Of a stretch of DNA of 64,000 bases, positions 45,275-56,466 are shown in pieces. Each line of letters starts with the position of its first letter. The stretch's first letter is position 1. A program made the translations under genes and the position numbers. The notes beneath the pieces were generated by a model. That model worked only from the letters and a program-made list of their open reading frames with translations. It did no database searches and was not told the DNA's origin. The stretch comes from Pyrrhosoma nymphula (Eukaryota > Arthropoda > Insecta > Odonata > Coenagrionidae): the NCBI GenBank assembly GCA_963573305.1, contig OY754339.1, forward strand, positions 73,517,376 through 73,581,375. The letters run 5' to 3'.

Positions 45275-45722
45275 TCCGGTGCAGAAAGACTTAATCCGGG
45301 AACTTAATAAAATACAAAGGAAAGCTGCGCGATTCGTCAAAAACTGCTACGGGCGTACAGATAGCGTTACACAGATGTTAAAAGAATTAGGCTGGGAGCC
45401 GCTAGAGACTCGGAGACTGCGCGCTAAGCTTAGATTGCTTGAGCAATTGAGAATAGACATCTTTCAGAGCGACACGTAGAACATCCTATTAGAACCCCAC
45501 TATATTTCCAGGTCCGACAGAAACGATACATTAAGAGAGATATTTTGCCGAACGGATAGGTATGGGAATTCGCTTTTCCCTCGAACAATAATGGACTTTA
45601 ATAAATGCTAGGCGTAATTTCATTAGAACGTTTCCTTTTTATATGTAAACGGCTGGTGTCCTAACACCCCCCGCCACACGCCTATTGAGGCGGCTTGCGG
45701 GGTAGTATGTAGATTTAGATGT
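45275..45722 (+). mobile_element. 5'-truncated LINE 3' end, copy C
   Basis: It starts exactly at the CCGGTGCAGAAAG that lies at 14818 in copy B, so the 5' truncation point is sharp. The frame reads IQRKAARFVKNCYGR, then ELGWEPLETRRLR and LEQLRIDIF before an in-frame stop. The 3' UTR carries the hairpin (CCCCGC 45669-45674 with GCGGGG 45697-45702) and the tail TGTAGATTTAGATG. It is very similar to copy B, suggesting recent activity of this family. Confidence 0.85.
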
Positions 45723-46842
45723 ACACCTTCCTCAACCCACTCATCCTCAACATCTGCTATTAATATTAATCTACTATTCGACTCTCAACGTCCATTCCAC
45801 TCTTTCTATTGTTGTAAAAAATCTTATAAAAATGACACCATTCCATATTCACGAAGTTTATTCTCATCGTTCTACTAAGTTATGCCAATACTTTTTAAAA
45901 TTTAAATGGAAAAAATCTAATTCTTATTGCGCTAAATAAACCACACATACACTTTGGTCTCGTCCAACTCTAGATTCCCCTATAGACTCTACCCAAGTTC
46001 TGTAAAGACTAATACAGTGATGTGGAAGATAATTAAGGGAATTTTATAATTGAAATGGATGGTGAACCCAAGCGCCTTAAGTGTTGCTCGCCCAGCAAAA
46101 AATTAATGCATCTGGCGATATTTTTTGTGTAACAGTACGCAAGAGTGACGGAATACACAACTATATGTTTGTGCTCATGATTACGATAGTCGTAAAGTTA
46201 TCACTGAGAGACAACGAAACACAATGGCCAGACGTGTCTCCGGTTGTAATTTAGAACTTATTTGAAGCTGCTGTGGAAGTCGATCTTCCGGTTTTGATTC
46301 GCTAAATTTAATAAAAAAAGGCTACTAAAAGAAGATTGAAAGTCTTGATGCTGTAATTCTGGTTCCAAAGGTTTAGAACGTCAAACACGCCAGTTGAAAA
46401 ACTTTTACCGTGGCCTTCTTATCCTGAAATCTCCTCCCGCGCGGGAAAATGGAGAAATTCGAACAATGCCGAAAATTGCGGAAGTAGACTTGAGGAATTT
46501 TTCCACGACAACGTAATTGACGCTATTAAGTAATTAGCTCCTCTTGATTTTCTCATCTTCTCGTTTTTCATTCTTCGGGCGACCTTGAGACAATGAATTA
46601 GTTAACGCGAAGGAAGATAAGAAGGCTACGAGAGACCGTTTTTAAGGTTTAAAAGGATTGTATACTCTCTTGAAAACGCAAATAGAAATTTGCCAAAATA
46701 AAAATTACAGCTCCGTAACAAGCACCGCTCCTTAGAAAATGGTCCATTTGTAGAGAACATTGCCAATTTTTCTTTACAATGTGAATTGCTTTTCTAGAAG
46801 TAAGAAGGTGGGGTTGAATATAAGGGTAGAAGGGTAGAAGAT

Positions 46843-47240
46843 AGAAGCAGGTCGAACAGTTTACGTATCTGGGTAATATTTTGGAGGAGAATGGATATAG
46901 TGGTAGGAACATTAGATGCCGAATTGCCCTCGCTAAAGAAGCATTTTCGAAGAGACGGCAATTGATGAGGGAGGGTCTGAGAAGAGACATGAAGGAAAGG
47001 CCGGTGAAAACTCTATGGAAGGAGACTCTTAGTGAGAGTGAAGACTCTATGGTTGGAGAGGAGAGGAAGCTTGTGGTGGAGGTTCGTTTTGAGAGGAGAG
47101 GGCACGTTGAAGACGGTGATAGCGGAGATAACAATGGGAAAGCGTGGAAGAGGAAGGAAGAGGACACGAATTTTGGACGAAATAATAAGAGGTGGAAGAT
47201 ATGAGAAATTCAAGAGAGATCTAACGGCGGGATAACTATC
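46843..47240 (+). pseudogene. RTE/craniofacial-type LINE C-terminal fragment
   Basis: The plus strand begins VEQFTYLGNILEENGY, then RCRIALAKEAFSKRRQL, LRRDMKERPVKTL, and after a frame change RFVLRGEGTLKTVI, GKRGRGRKRTRILDEI and GGRYEKFKRD. 'F.YLG..I..DG.....I..RI..AK.AF.K...L....L....K.R..K......' followed by 'GHVLRG..LL..V.EG...GKR.RGR.R' is the usual series in these LINEs. The segment between, normally ~60 codons including VALYG.E.W, is deleted. A fossil with no catalytic domain. Confidence 0.78.
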
Positions 47241-47244
47241 GGAA

Positions 47245-49790
47245 AGGAAGCGAGACAATGTTTCAGAAATTGGGATGCAGGATGAGGACTGTCCAAGAAC
47301 CTATCAATCAGCTGGTAGAATACTCAAATGAATGTGAATTGCATGAAGTGTACAAACAAACCTTTGGCTCATTGCTACATCTTTTAGGTGCCGAATAGAG
47401 AAAAAAGGATTTTCATCTTTTTAAGCGTGCAATTGGGGCGACGAAAGCTACAAACGTTCTAAGATGTCTTTTTTGCGTAGAATCCATCGTCGTCTAAGGA
47501 ACTTAGTGATTGTAAGTGGGATGTTTCTCTAGTGATAACGGAGACAGCATTCGACTTCATTTATAAGTGATGGCAGTCGTGAGAAACATGAGGTAAATAC
47601 TGCGACAACAATGACGCAAAACCTTTATATGACTATACATCTCCATAATTATTTTTATACATTTAAACCAAATTTCAATGACGGGATAATATTTTATTAT
47701 TAATAGGGCAAGGCATAACGATAATGTATTTAGTTACAACACTGCAAGTTAGTTGACGTGAAAAGGTAGAAGACGCAACCACACGTGAAATAAGAGCACC
47801 AGTGAATAAATAAACAAATCATGAGACTAATAATGTTAATGATTTCAATTCTAAATCTATGTTAATCACTACTGAAGAAAAGTTGCAGGCAGTAACATAA
47901 AACTTTTCAAGTAGCATACTATTCGAGGCATTGTGGGATACAAATTAGAATTCACCATCAGGCATGGTAATCATGACACAGGTACAATGTAGTACCTCCG
48001 ACCAGAAGTATCACATGGGTACCATACCCCACTGGACTCTTTCTTTAAAAATGTTTTCTTTTCTTTGAAAACTTTGATTATTTCTTTGAAAACTTTATGA
48101 ATGCAAGAATAATTAGCAGTCGTCAATCCATAGAATGGTCCACTGCAGCTCTCCACTCCTACTAAAACTTTTATTCCAACACAACTCTTCATTTTGACAT
48201 CCGTCACTATTTTCTTGATGTATTCCATCCCTATTCTTCCTCGATGATCACTTACTTTCGAAAACAGAAAATATGACGAAGTGAGAAAAACATTAAACCA
48301 CGCTCAGAAACCAGGTCAATATTTTATATTTTTATTTCAACAGGCCACTCTTTACACTTCATGGACACCAATATGCATTTTTAAGTTCTTTCAATCACAT
48401 GTCATGATTTTATTCTACACTGTTAACAAATCCAAAAAAATAACACAAAGTTTATCCTACCTATACATACGGGATATTAATTACCGAATGAATGAAATTA
48501 ATAAAAGAATGAAATTAATTACCGCATCACGCTAATTCAACTCGAATGGAAATTATGCACACCAAAAACACGAAATAATATATACGGCAGCGTGATAAGA
48601 GCAACGATTCGAGGTAAACATCAATTTCCTCAATTCTTAGGAGATTGCATTGCATTGCTAGAAGGATACTACGGTAGCACATGCAAAGAAGTCCTATTTT
48701 TTACATTAAAAAAAAGAAGTCGATAACCAAGCCACGCTAAATTCTGGGCTTCATCAACCATTCTCTTCCCTTCTCACCCATCGAGATAGTTCACTGAATA
48801 TAATCGATTGACACAATGAATTTACCACTTAAGCCGAATCCCGGTACAAGGATCAAAGTACTACCCAATGTGGCCAACCTTACTTCATTGAGTCTCCCAC
48901 GTAGGTAGTAGTATTCGGCGATCGTCATGCAATTGTGTAGAGTTAAGTCACTGCATCACATAAGTGAGACACACTTGCAATGTGTATTACGAGAATCTAC
49001 TGTGCTACCATGAAAATGACTCTGACAGCTCTCAAGAACTCTTAGGATTCGCACGTGAGATATTGTCCATCGAAGCACCAAAGACATGTCGTATAAATAA
49101 TGATCATAGTATAATCATCGGTTATTTGGTCTCCGATTAATGGTTGCAATTGATCAAAGCCCTTTCGATTACATTCCATTGCAGGTAATCGATTACTGAG
49201 AGAAAACTTGGCATCCTTACTAAGTTTCGTATCTGGGTTTCCCGGGCAAAACAATGGCAGCGCCTCCATCAACCCCAGCCAAGAGGCCTCGCATTCTGCA
49301 GCCAAGTCTACCGCTCCCCATTGTCACTCTGTCAATGACTGCCGGATGTCGACCAATGTCCTTTTGGCATTCCTACCCTCCAGCGTGTTCCGTTTGGCGA
49401 ATGAAATGCTTGACGGGAGAAGCAGCGTGCGACATAGAGCAATGATCAAGGCTTTAGAAGGCATTAATGAATGAATGGAACGAGAACTCGCGTTCGGTCG
49501 GGAAAGGTGAGTGTACGTTATGTTTGGAAATTATTTGCTTGTGGAGTTCATATGTACATGACATAAATTTACGAACAAATAACTGCAAGAGAATACACCT
49601 CTATCGAAGTTATGGTATGAATGTCCGATCCATGTAACCAAGGTAAACAATGTAACACAAAATACAAAGTGAAGCTCGGTTTAGCTCGGACCTTATATTT
49701 AAACGGTCGAATTACTTTCATAAACTACTTAAGCTTCGCCTTATCATTGACTTACACATTCTATACAACGTCGTTTAGTGAAAATGTTTA
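47245..49790. other. Unassigned sequence
   Basis: No gene supported. Overlapping frames at 49042-49305 (minus) and 49208-49474 (plus) cover the same GC-richer patch; neither has a recognised motif. Confidence 0.35.
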
Positions 49791-49801
49791 TTAAAATATT
49801 T

Positions 49802-49991
49802 CAGGCTTTCCCAGTGAAGAGTGCAATAAGTCTCCTCGGGTTTCCATCCAGGTTATTGCTCCATAATCGACGTTTCAGCAGCTTACTCAGGACTTACTTT
49901 CGGTGACTTGTAGAGGACGGCAGCAGAGTTAGCTGCCGAAACATCGGTCATGGAGCTGATAACCGGAATGGAAACCTAAAAGTCTTCATTC
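49802..49991. mobile_element. Foldback insertion with ~9-bp direct repeat
   Basis: Flanked by AAAATATTT at 49793-49801 and 49992-50000. The arms run from about 49840 (GGTTTCCAT..GGTTAT..CTCCAT..CGACGTTTC) and back to about 49968, imperfectly inverted over ~46 bases. Between them is a small hairpin (GGCAGC with GCTGCC) followed by GAAAC. The leading part CAGGCTTTCCCAGTGAA matches the beginning of the foldback at 26071, so they belong to one family. Confidence 0.75.
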
Positions 49992-50165
49992 AAAATATTT
50001 ATCATTTCAACCTGAAAAAATATTGTTTTCTGTAGCCCATCGGACGGGATTATAGACAACACTATCACAGTATCCTATATTGTTTTTTTTACGTTTCCAT
50101 TTTACAATGGGCTCTTGCGGCGCTATCCGGCCCATGTATTAACACAGGGAGTTTCCAGCACAGCG

Positions 50166-50177
50166 TTGTTCATAGTG
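50166..50177. repeat. Poly-G run
   Basis: Homopolymer run, seen directly. Confidence 0.8.
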
Positions 50178-50759
50178 ACACGGAGGGGGGGGGGGGCTGT
50201 GTCGACTGGTGCCGACAACAATCCCGATCCAAGGACTGAGGATGGAGACCGCCGCGCCGCGCCGTGATGCACGTGTCCGAGGGAAAGATAAAAGTATAAA
50301 TTTCCTCCGGAATCATAGATTAAGTTGTTATACTTGATGATGTCGCCTACGATGTCAGCGACAGATCCAAGCAAACTAAAGACGCAAAAGAAACCGGAAG
50401 ATCTTCCAAGTGATGTGGGGTAGATTTTTTTATTAAAAAAATTCGGGACCTACGTCGCCAAGGATACCTACCTACGACACAAAATGCCGAAAAATACGAC
50501 ATCTTTCGTAGTTCACATTCCGCTTCCCAGAGGGTATGACTATGCACACTACAAGCATATGCACACTACACTTGTAGAGCACAGAGAGGCCCATAGAGTT
50601 ATTAAGGTATATACTATTATATAAGTTATTGAACTATATACTCTAAGGAGAGGCCTATCCCCGCGGTGGAAGCGTACCCATTTCGTGGCGCCATATTGGC
50701 ATCAATGTCAAGCGAGTTGCATAGCTTCCAGACCCCGCTGGTCTCAGCCATCCTCCTTT

Positions 50760-51660
50760 CCACTGGAGAAATTGCCGCGAAAATGTATATTCAATTGATG
50801 CTTCGTCCAGTCCACCCTATCAAACGTCTTCTCGAAATCTACGAAGCAAGCAAAAAACATCCTGCCCTTACTCTAGGTTTCTTTCTACTAGCGTCCTCAT
50901 CCCCGCTATAGTGTCTCGCGCTCCCGTCCCTCTCCGAAACCCCACCCGGTCGTCACCCAGATATGCGTTAGCCTTCTATTTATTATTCTCAGAGCTACCT
51001 TGGCCGCGTGGGATATTGAGCTTATCGTCCAATAGTCTTTGCAAGTGTTTTCCTTGCTCTTCTTCGGTATCGGAATTAGTATTGTCTTCGCGAAGTCTTC
51101 CGGCCACACTCCATCCTCATAAATCCCACGAATAAGCGCAAAAAGTTTTCCTCTTCCGTTCTTCCACATACTCGTTAGCAACTCTGCAACATACCGTTCT
51201 CTATTCCCAACGTCTTATTCCCATACATGTCTCGTAGAGCTCTTTCGATTTCAGTATGAAGAATACCTTGGTCGATGCCATCTCTGTCGATGTCGTCTTC
51301 CATTTCTATATCTAATTTACTGGGCCTTTCCTTACCATAAAGCTCTTCAACATATTCCTTCCACTTCTCCTGGATCTCTTTGGGTTCTACGATCAAAATT
51401 CCTGTCTTGTCTGTTATCGTTGCAAATCCCCTTCCCTTACTACCGCCCTTTCCGTTCCTTTAGTTTCCTATACAACGTATCCGCTATTCCCTCTTTTTGA
51501 CTTTGCTCTAACGAATCTATCTTTCCTCTCCACCATGCCTCTATTGCTTTCTTTGTTTCTCTTCTAATCCTGCTGTTTAATTCCCGGTATTTTCTCTTGC
51601 CTAGCTCTGTGAGTTTACACCTTCGAGAGTCTATTTCCTCTGCTTCTATTGACAAATTGG
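50760..51660 (-). pseudogene. LINE fragment covering pre-RT and first RT motifs
   Basis: Minus-strand frames in order. 51655-51440 is rich in K/R/E (KYRELNSRIRRETKKAIEAW), then 51396-51175 has IQEKWKEYVEELYGKERPSK and IDQGILHTEIERALRDM. 51181-50906 has GRGKLFALIRGIYEDGVWPE and FAKTILIPIPKKSKENTCKD, and near 50840 comes CFVDFEKTFDRVDW. This is the linker and first RT motifs of an RTE-like LINE ('F...I..I......WP..W....I.PI.KKG.....NYR.IS', then 'FVDFEKAFD'). The catalytic YADD region and 3' end are missing. Frames are broken at least three times. Confidence 0.78.
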
Positions 51661-52560
51661 ATTAATCTTTCATTCTTTTAATCTGCTGCTGCATTTGCAT
51701 CTAATTCCGAGCTAGGATTTCGTGTGATGACGGCCACAGGGGACCTGCACCCACTGCTGCCGGGCACGACACCCGGCACAATTGGCCGAGTCCTGTACTT
51801 GCCAGAATTCATTTTCATATGAGAACTGTCATATTTTCAAGTTTATTTTAATTGAGATGGCATTCCATGGCCTTACACAATAGTGTTTTTTACATGTCAC
51901 CATCACTTGAGAGGCCGCCCAACTGGGGTCAGACGCCCTCTGCAGCTGCCTCACGGAGGTACAGACCACGGTCGTAGAGAAGCAAGCGGTACAGACCATG
52001 GATACTATATAATGCATGGATACTATGTAAAGTATTCATGGTACAGACGCTGCGCAGACTACCATTCGTCTGTCTCCTAGCCTTCGACTTATCTGGCATG
52101 GGTGGCCCAACCCGAAGGGCATGGGTGGTCCTACCAATGCTCCCACCAGTTCAGCGAGTTCAGGTCTATGGGTCATCTGAGCAAGCAAACCTTCCGGCGA
52201 AGGAAGGATGAAATATACTACCCCGCTTCCCATACAAATGAATGGGCACCGCCACTCCACCACATGTCCTCCTTTCACTGATCCCATTCCTAAACATACC
52301 GCTTCCCATCGTAAAACCTTCAATAAATGTTTCTCTCTCTATATATTAGAAGCCCTTCCCGAATCAGCAACAAATATCGAATTGAGGACTCGTGAGATGG
52401 CATTCATTTGGATCTTAAGAGAATTTGAATAGCCCGAGCTAAATTTGGCCCACTGACCAATAGCCACCCCTCGCTCCTGCTCCCCACAAGTCCACTTCCC
52501 TTCTCCTGTTCAATCTTCCCCCCCCCACCCCCCTCCCGAGGTAACATACCACTAGTTAGT
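51661..52560. other. Unassigned, GC-richer patches
   Basis: It contains local repeats such as GGTACAGACCACGG / GGTACAGACCATGG (51958-52003) and ATACTATATAATGCATGG variants, plus a C-rich run near 52509-52535. No gene recognised. Confidence 0.35.
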
Positions 52561-52565
52561 CTCTT

Positions 52566-52605
52566 GTTGCCGACGATGATGGCCTGACCGTCGAAACGTC
52601 CGTAA
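52566..52605 (+). mobile_element. Foldback/Penelope-like core motif
   Basis: CGACGATGATGGCC, then CCGTCGAAACGTCC, echoes the CTGANGA / hairpin / GAAAC core of the foldbacks, here with CGATGA instead of CTGATGA. An AT-rich stretch follows. No arms found. Confidence 0.35.
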
Positions 52606-52739
52606 AATATTTTGTGAGTGCCCTTTTTATTTCTGTGTGCCTGTGTTTTTAAAACTATATTTATATTTGTATTTTTATTCGTCGAGTGCGATAATATATA
52701 ATTTAATAAAATAAGCAAACTAAGAATACTGATAGGACT

Positions 52740-54764
52740 GTTAACTAGCTTCTAATGAGCAAAGAAGCACCTCCACAACATGGGAATTGAAGACAAAATG
52801 AATTTCAGATTGTATGAAGATGATGAGAAACTACATCTCATCTACTGTGTGAACACCTAGCAATTGCTACGGCACGGAATCATTACCTGGGTACTCCCTT
52901 TCCAAAACCCATGAAAATCAGGGATTTACCCATTGGTGGCATCCTAGCCTTTGATGGGGATATTGATCTCCATTAGTAAACACTGATTGAGATGGGTGTG
53001 TCATATCAATCAATGAATCAATCAGGCACAATGATTGCGGCAAAAGCCTACGTGCCTTAGAAACCAGATTAGGGAATTCCAACATAGCCTCAATGTTCAA
53101 TTTACAAGGTTGCCTGATGGAGGCACTTGCTATTACCCTATCTGCTTTTGAATACTATATGCATTAACGAGTCTAAACAAAGCATCCCAAAATACAATGC
53201 CTTATGGTATCCATGAATAAAAATAGCCCAAGTATAAGAAAGAATTAGGTGGATGCATGACATTTTTTAGTGTAAATTATTTTGAACTGAACAGCACAAT
53301 TACAGATACCATAAGCAACTCTTAACTCATTTGCCCAGTTTTATTATTTTCTTAACACCAAAACTGAAGTTAATACATTCTCCCATCATTTTGATAGTTC
53401 TTGTTTCACAAGTGTCATGGTCCCCTTGTCTTATAGACTCCTTCCACAAACTATACTTTTGGTATTCTAATTCTTAAACTATTATTCATTCTAGCTCATA
53501 AGAAGCTAAATTTATAGCTTTGATTTTCAGAAAGTTGATTTCTGGTTCACAACCCTATTCTAGTTGTGTAGTATGCACTTTAGCAATATGTGAGAGAATT
53601 TTCAAATTCCACTAGTGAAAACATAAAGACAATAACAATACTAGAATTATTGCAGGCTTTTAAGTTTTCCTCACCAATTAAAACCTTACAGCTTCTATGA
53701 TGAAAGAAATGCCAAAATCATATCTGTGCAGATGAGATGAGAATGGGAACCATTAAAATCTTCAATTACAGTTTATATCCCTCCATTCACAATTTTTGGG
53801 TGAATCATTCAGCCCAAAATATACACTAATGCACAGCAGGGATGGATGCTGTGCATCATAGATGATTCATATTCATAGATTGTTTGGGCTTGAAATCAGA
53901 AGGCCTTCATTATTTTTACACAAAATAGCTTTTTATTTCATCCTTACAATATGTCTTTATTAATGTTCAACGAACACTTTGTACCACAAGTAAAATCATG
54001 CTAACTTCACAGCCATTAAGAGACATTGCATTGCTTTGTTGAAGGAACATAAAATATCACTGTACCTTATAGAGAATTGGTACTTAATTATTTTGCTTCA
54101 AATCATTCTTGTACAAGACACACCACCTACTCATATAAAAAATTATCACATAACTTCATACAAAACTGCTGAATTATACTTGTACAAGAAAATTAAGCTT
54201 GGTCAACTAAAAATGCATTATCACTTATCAAAAAGCTCTTCTTTAATTACATATATATATTTTCAATCTTGAAATGAAATTTATTTTAAATAAATATCTC
54301 GCTAGAGTAGCAAACATATGACTGTTTACAGAAAAATGTTGAAAGAAAGAAATTTCATAAATGTTTCCACATAAAAACTAAAGCATTAACTTTTCAAATG
54401 CCATGTGAAAATGACCATTGAAATGTATTTCCTTTCACTACCCAAAAAAAATTTTTTTGCAGGCTTGTCTTTCAAAATGATTATCTAAAGAAAAACTCTC
54501 CAAATATGATGTGTGCAACAAACATTACTCTTTGTGAACTAATCAGCATTTAGAAAACCCATTACAAAGTAATTACTCCGAATTCTTTCTCTCTTTCACC
54601 TCAATGAATACCATTATAAACTTTGTCCTTTAAAAATAAAGTTTTAATCTGTTGAATAAGGCCCAAAATTTTAAGACGGTAAGAGTTAGTGCTATGTAAT
54701 GGAATGAAGGCACACTACAAAAAAGAATTTTCAAGAGTGTCACGAACTTATTTTCATCACAGAT
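52740..54764 (-). other. AT-rich stretch, possible 3' UTR of the minus-strand gene
   Basis: Directly downstream (minus sense) of the terminal coding exon at 54969-54765, and free of recognisable transposons for nearly 2 kb. Minus-strand AATAAA signals occur (for example near 54280 and 53960). A long AT-rich 3' UTR is the simplest interpretation, but the polyadenylation site is not determined. Confidence 0.35.
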
Positions 54765-54969
54765 TCAAGCACTATCACTCCCCAGCATAACAGGAGGACT
54801 TTCCTCCACCATTTCATTGGATGAAGAAATGAACCAAGGTGATCCGTTGGCCTCGATCTCCTCAACACTAGGCGATTCAAGACACTTGGCACCATTATTC
54901 TCAGAGCTGTCATAGCCATCATCAGGAAGCAGAGTAAGGGCATCCTCGGCATAGCACATATCACTTGCT
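54765..54969 (-). CDS. Terminal exon of a minus-strand host gene (unrecognised)
   Basis: Preceded on the minus strand by a strong 3' splice site (TTTTTGTTTTCTGACAG). The exon contributes one base to a split codon and then 67 codons plus stop. The protein is acidic and hydrophilic: ASDMCYAEDALTLLPDDG, YDSSENNG, then a Ser/Glu-rich end finishing MLGSDSA. This looks like a disordered C-terminal tail. Its phase fits exactly with the donor of the exon at 60648-60478: two leftover bases AA plus one A give Lys. I do not recognise the family. The coherent composition, strong acceptor and phase match make it one of the two best host-gene exons in the window. Confidence 0.65.
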
Positions 54970-55167
54970 CTGTCAGAAAACAAAAATTTAAGAAACGGCC
55001 ATTCAGTTTTTCTTGCCCTCAAATAGTTTGCCACTAAATACACTCATTTCAACATTAAATTTATGCGATTAATTGCAAAGTGTTTTGACTATCCCCTAAA
55101 CTGTCTGCAGTATAACCATTACAGCATCACCCTATAGTGGACATAAGTGTGAAAATCCAACAGAGGA

Positions 55168-55260
55168 AAAATCATCCGCCTTGACTGGGACACGAATCTG
55201 GATCCCTCGATATCATGCCAAGCACTTTTACCGGTACTTGGTGCAATAGCTAATTAAGTT
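55168..55260 (-). mobile_element. tRNA-derived SINE, same family as 58571
   Basis: On the minus strand: TAGCTATTGCACCAAG, GTGCTTGGCATGATATCGAG, GGATCCAGATTCGTGTCCCA, then GTCAAGGCGGATGATTTTTC. It aligns with 58571-58660 (shared GGCAT.ATAT.GAGGGAT, GATT.G.GTCCCAGT.AAGGCG.ATGA). GATTCGTGTCCC is the B box. Inserted in the large intron of the minus-strand gene. Confidence 0.65.
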
Positions 55261-55673
55261 ACAAAGTGAGTTATGCCAAGCGATCAGCCAGTAAACCCTA
55301 CAATTGCACAAATAATCTGAAATATAGCACTCCCCAGGTGCAATTTTTTTGTTTAAATTTTTGCATAATTTAATCAATTATCACTTAATATTCAAGGGAA
55401 AATTTGTTCAAAAATTTTATAACGAGAAATTGTCATCTGATTTTGCATTACAATATGAATTTATAGACTTTTTGATTACTTAAAGACGAAAAAAAAATTT
55501 TCAAAATATATTTTCCAACAGTTACTGATGAAGTGTCATCAAAATTACATCAGCAGAGAAACGGCTAACAAAAATAATAAAAAATACATAAAAGGATTAA
55601 ATGGGAAAATACAATAGTATGGACAATGTTAAAATAGGAAATGTCACAAGTAGCATCATGGAGGTTATCTGAT

Positions 55674-56165
55674 TCACAAAGTATCTTCCATATATTCAGC
55701 AATGCTGTAATAACACTTTTTAGATAGAAGATGTTTCAGCTTACTCTTAAATACGTAAATTGAGGTGCTATCTTTTATTTCTTCAGGTATTTTGTTGAAT
55801 ATCGCCGAGGCAGAGTGTTTCGGACCCTTTAAACAGAGAGAGCTGGAGTATTGTTTGGAATGTATGTTATTACTTGAACGGGTGTGGTGATGGTGGAAGG
55901 TGGCATTTGAAGGAAATTTATCAAGGTTTGCTTCAACAAAGCTGGCACATGTCAGGATATACATAGAAGGGAGTGTAAGAATCATTGATGCAGCAAAAAG
56001 GGGTTTGCCAGGGGTGCGGATAGGAACTTGATGCATAGTCTTAATTGCTTTTTTCTGGGCGGAGAAGGCCCTTTTGGCAGCCCCTTTGAAGAAGGCACTT
56101 TCATAAATTACTTTTGGAAAGAGTAAGCTGCCATATGAAGAAATTAAAAGGAAGTCCGAAACAAA
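55674..56165 (-). mobile_element. LINE C-terminal fragment
   Basis: The minus-strand frame runs from about 56160. It reads SYGSLLFPKVIYESAFFKGA, AFSAQKKAIKTMHQVPIRT, LPSMYILTCASFVEANLDKF, KGPKHSASAIFNKIPEEIKD, then VFKSKLKHLLSKKCYYSIAE. In many CR1-like LINEs the protein ends '...QK.AIR.I......H..PLF....IL.L..LYI......F............(N)R........F...L....LP..I........FK..LK..LL...FYS..E'. Open over ~160 codons, lacking the RT core. Located in the gene's intron. Confidence 0.75.
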
Positions 56166-56466
56166 CTAAATAGCTAAGAACAATTCGTGGTATTTCAAAT
56201 GTAATACACTGTACGAATGGGGCCTTATACGATCACTGTAGGGAAGAGGCATTTGGAATTACATATTATGAGCTCAGAGACAAAACTCAGCCAATCATGG
56301 ATATCAACTGAACTTTGTTTAAACAGCCAAGATTTAAGGTGCTTTCCTCTAAAATGTATGAATATTGTTGCCTTGAGACGTAGACTCGGAGAGAATTGGG
56401 GAAAATGATAGCGTAATGAGATCTCAATGTTATTGAGAAAAGTGACCTTTATTTTGGGTTCGTTAA

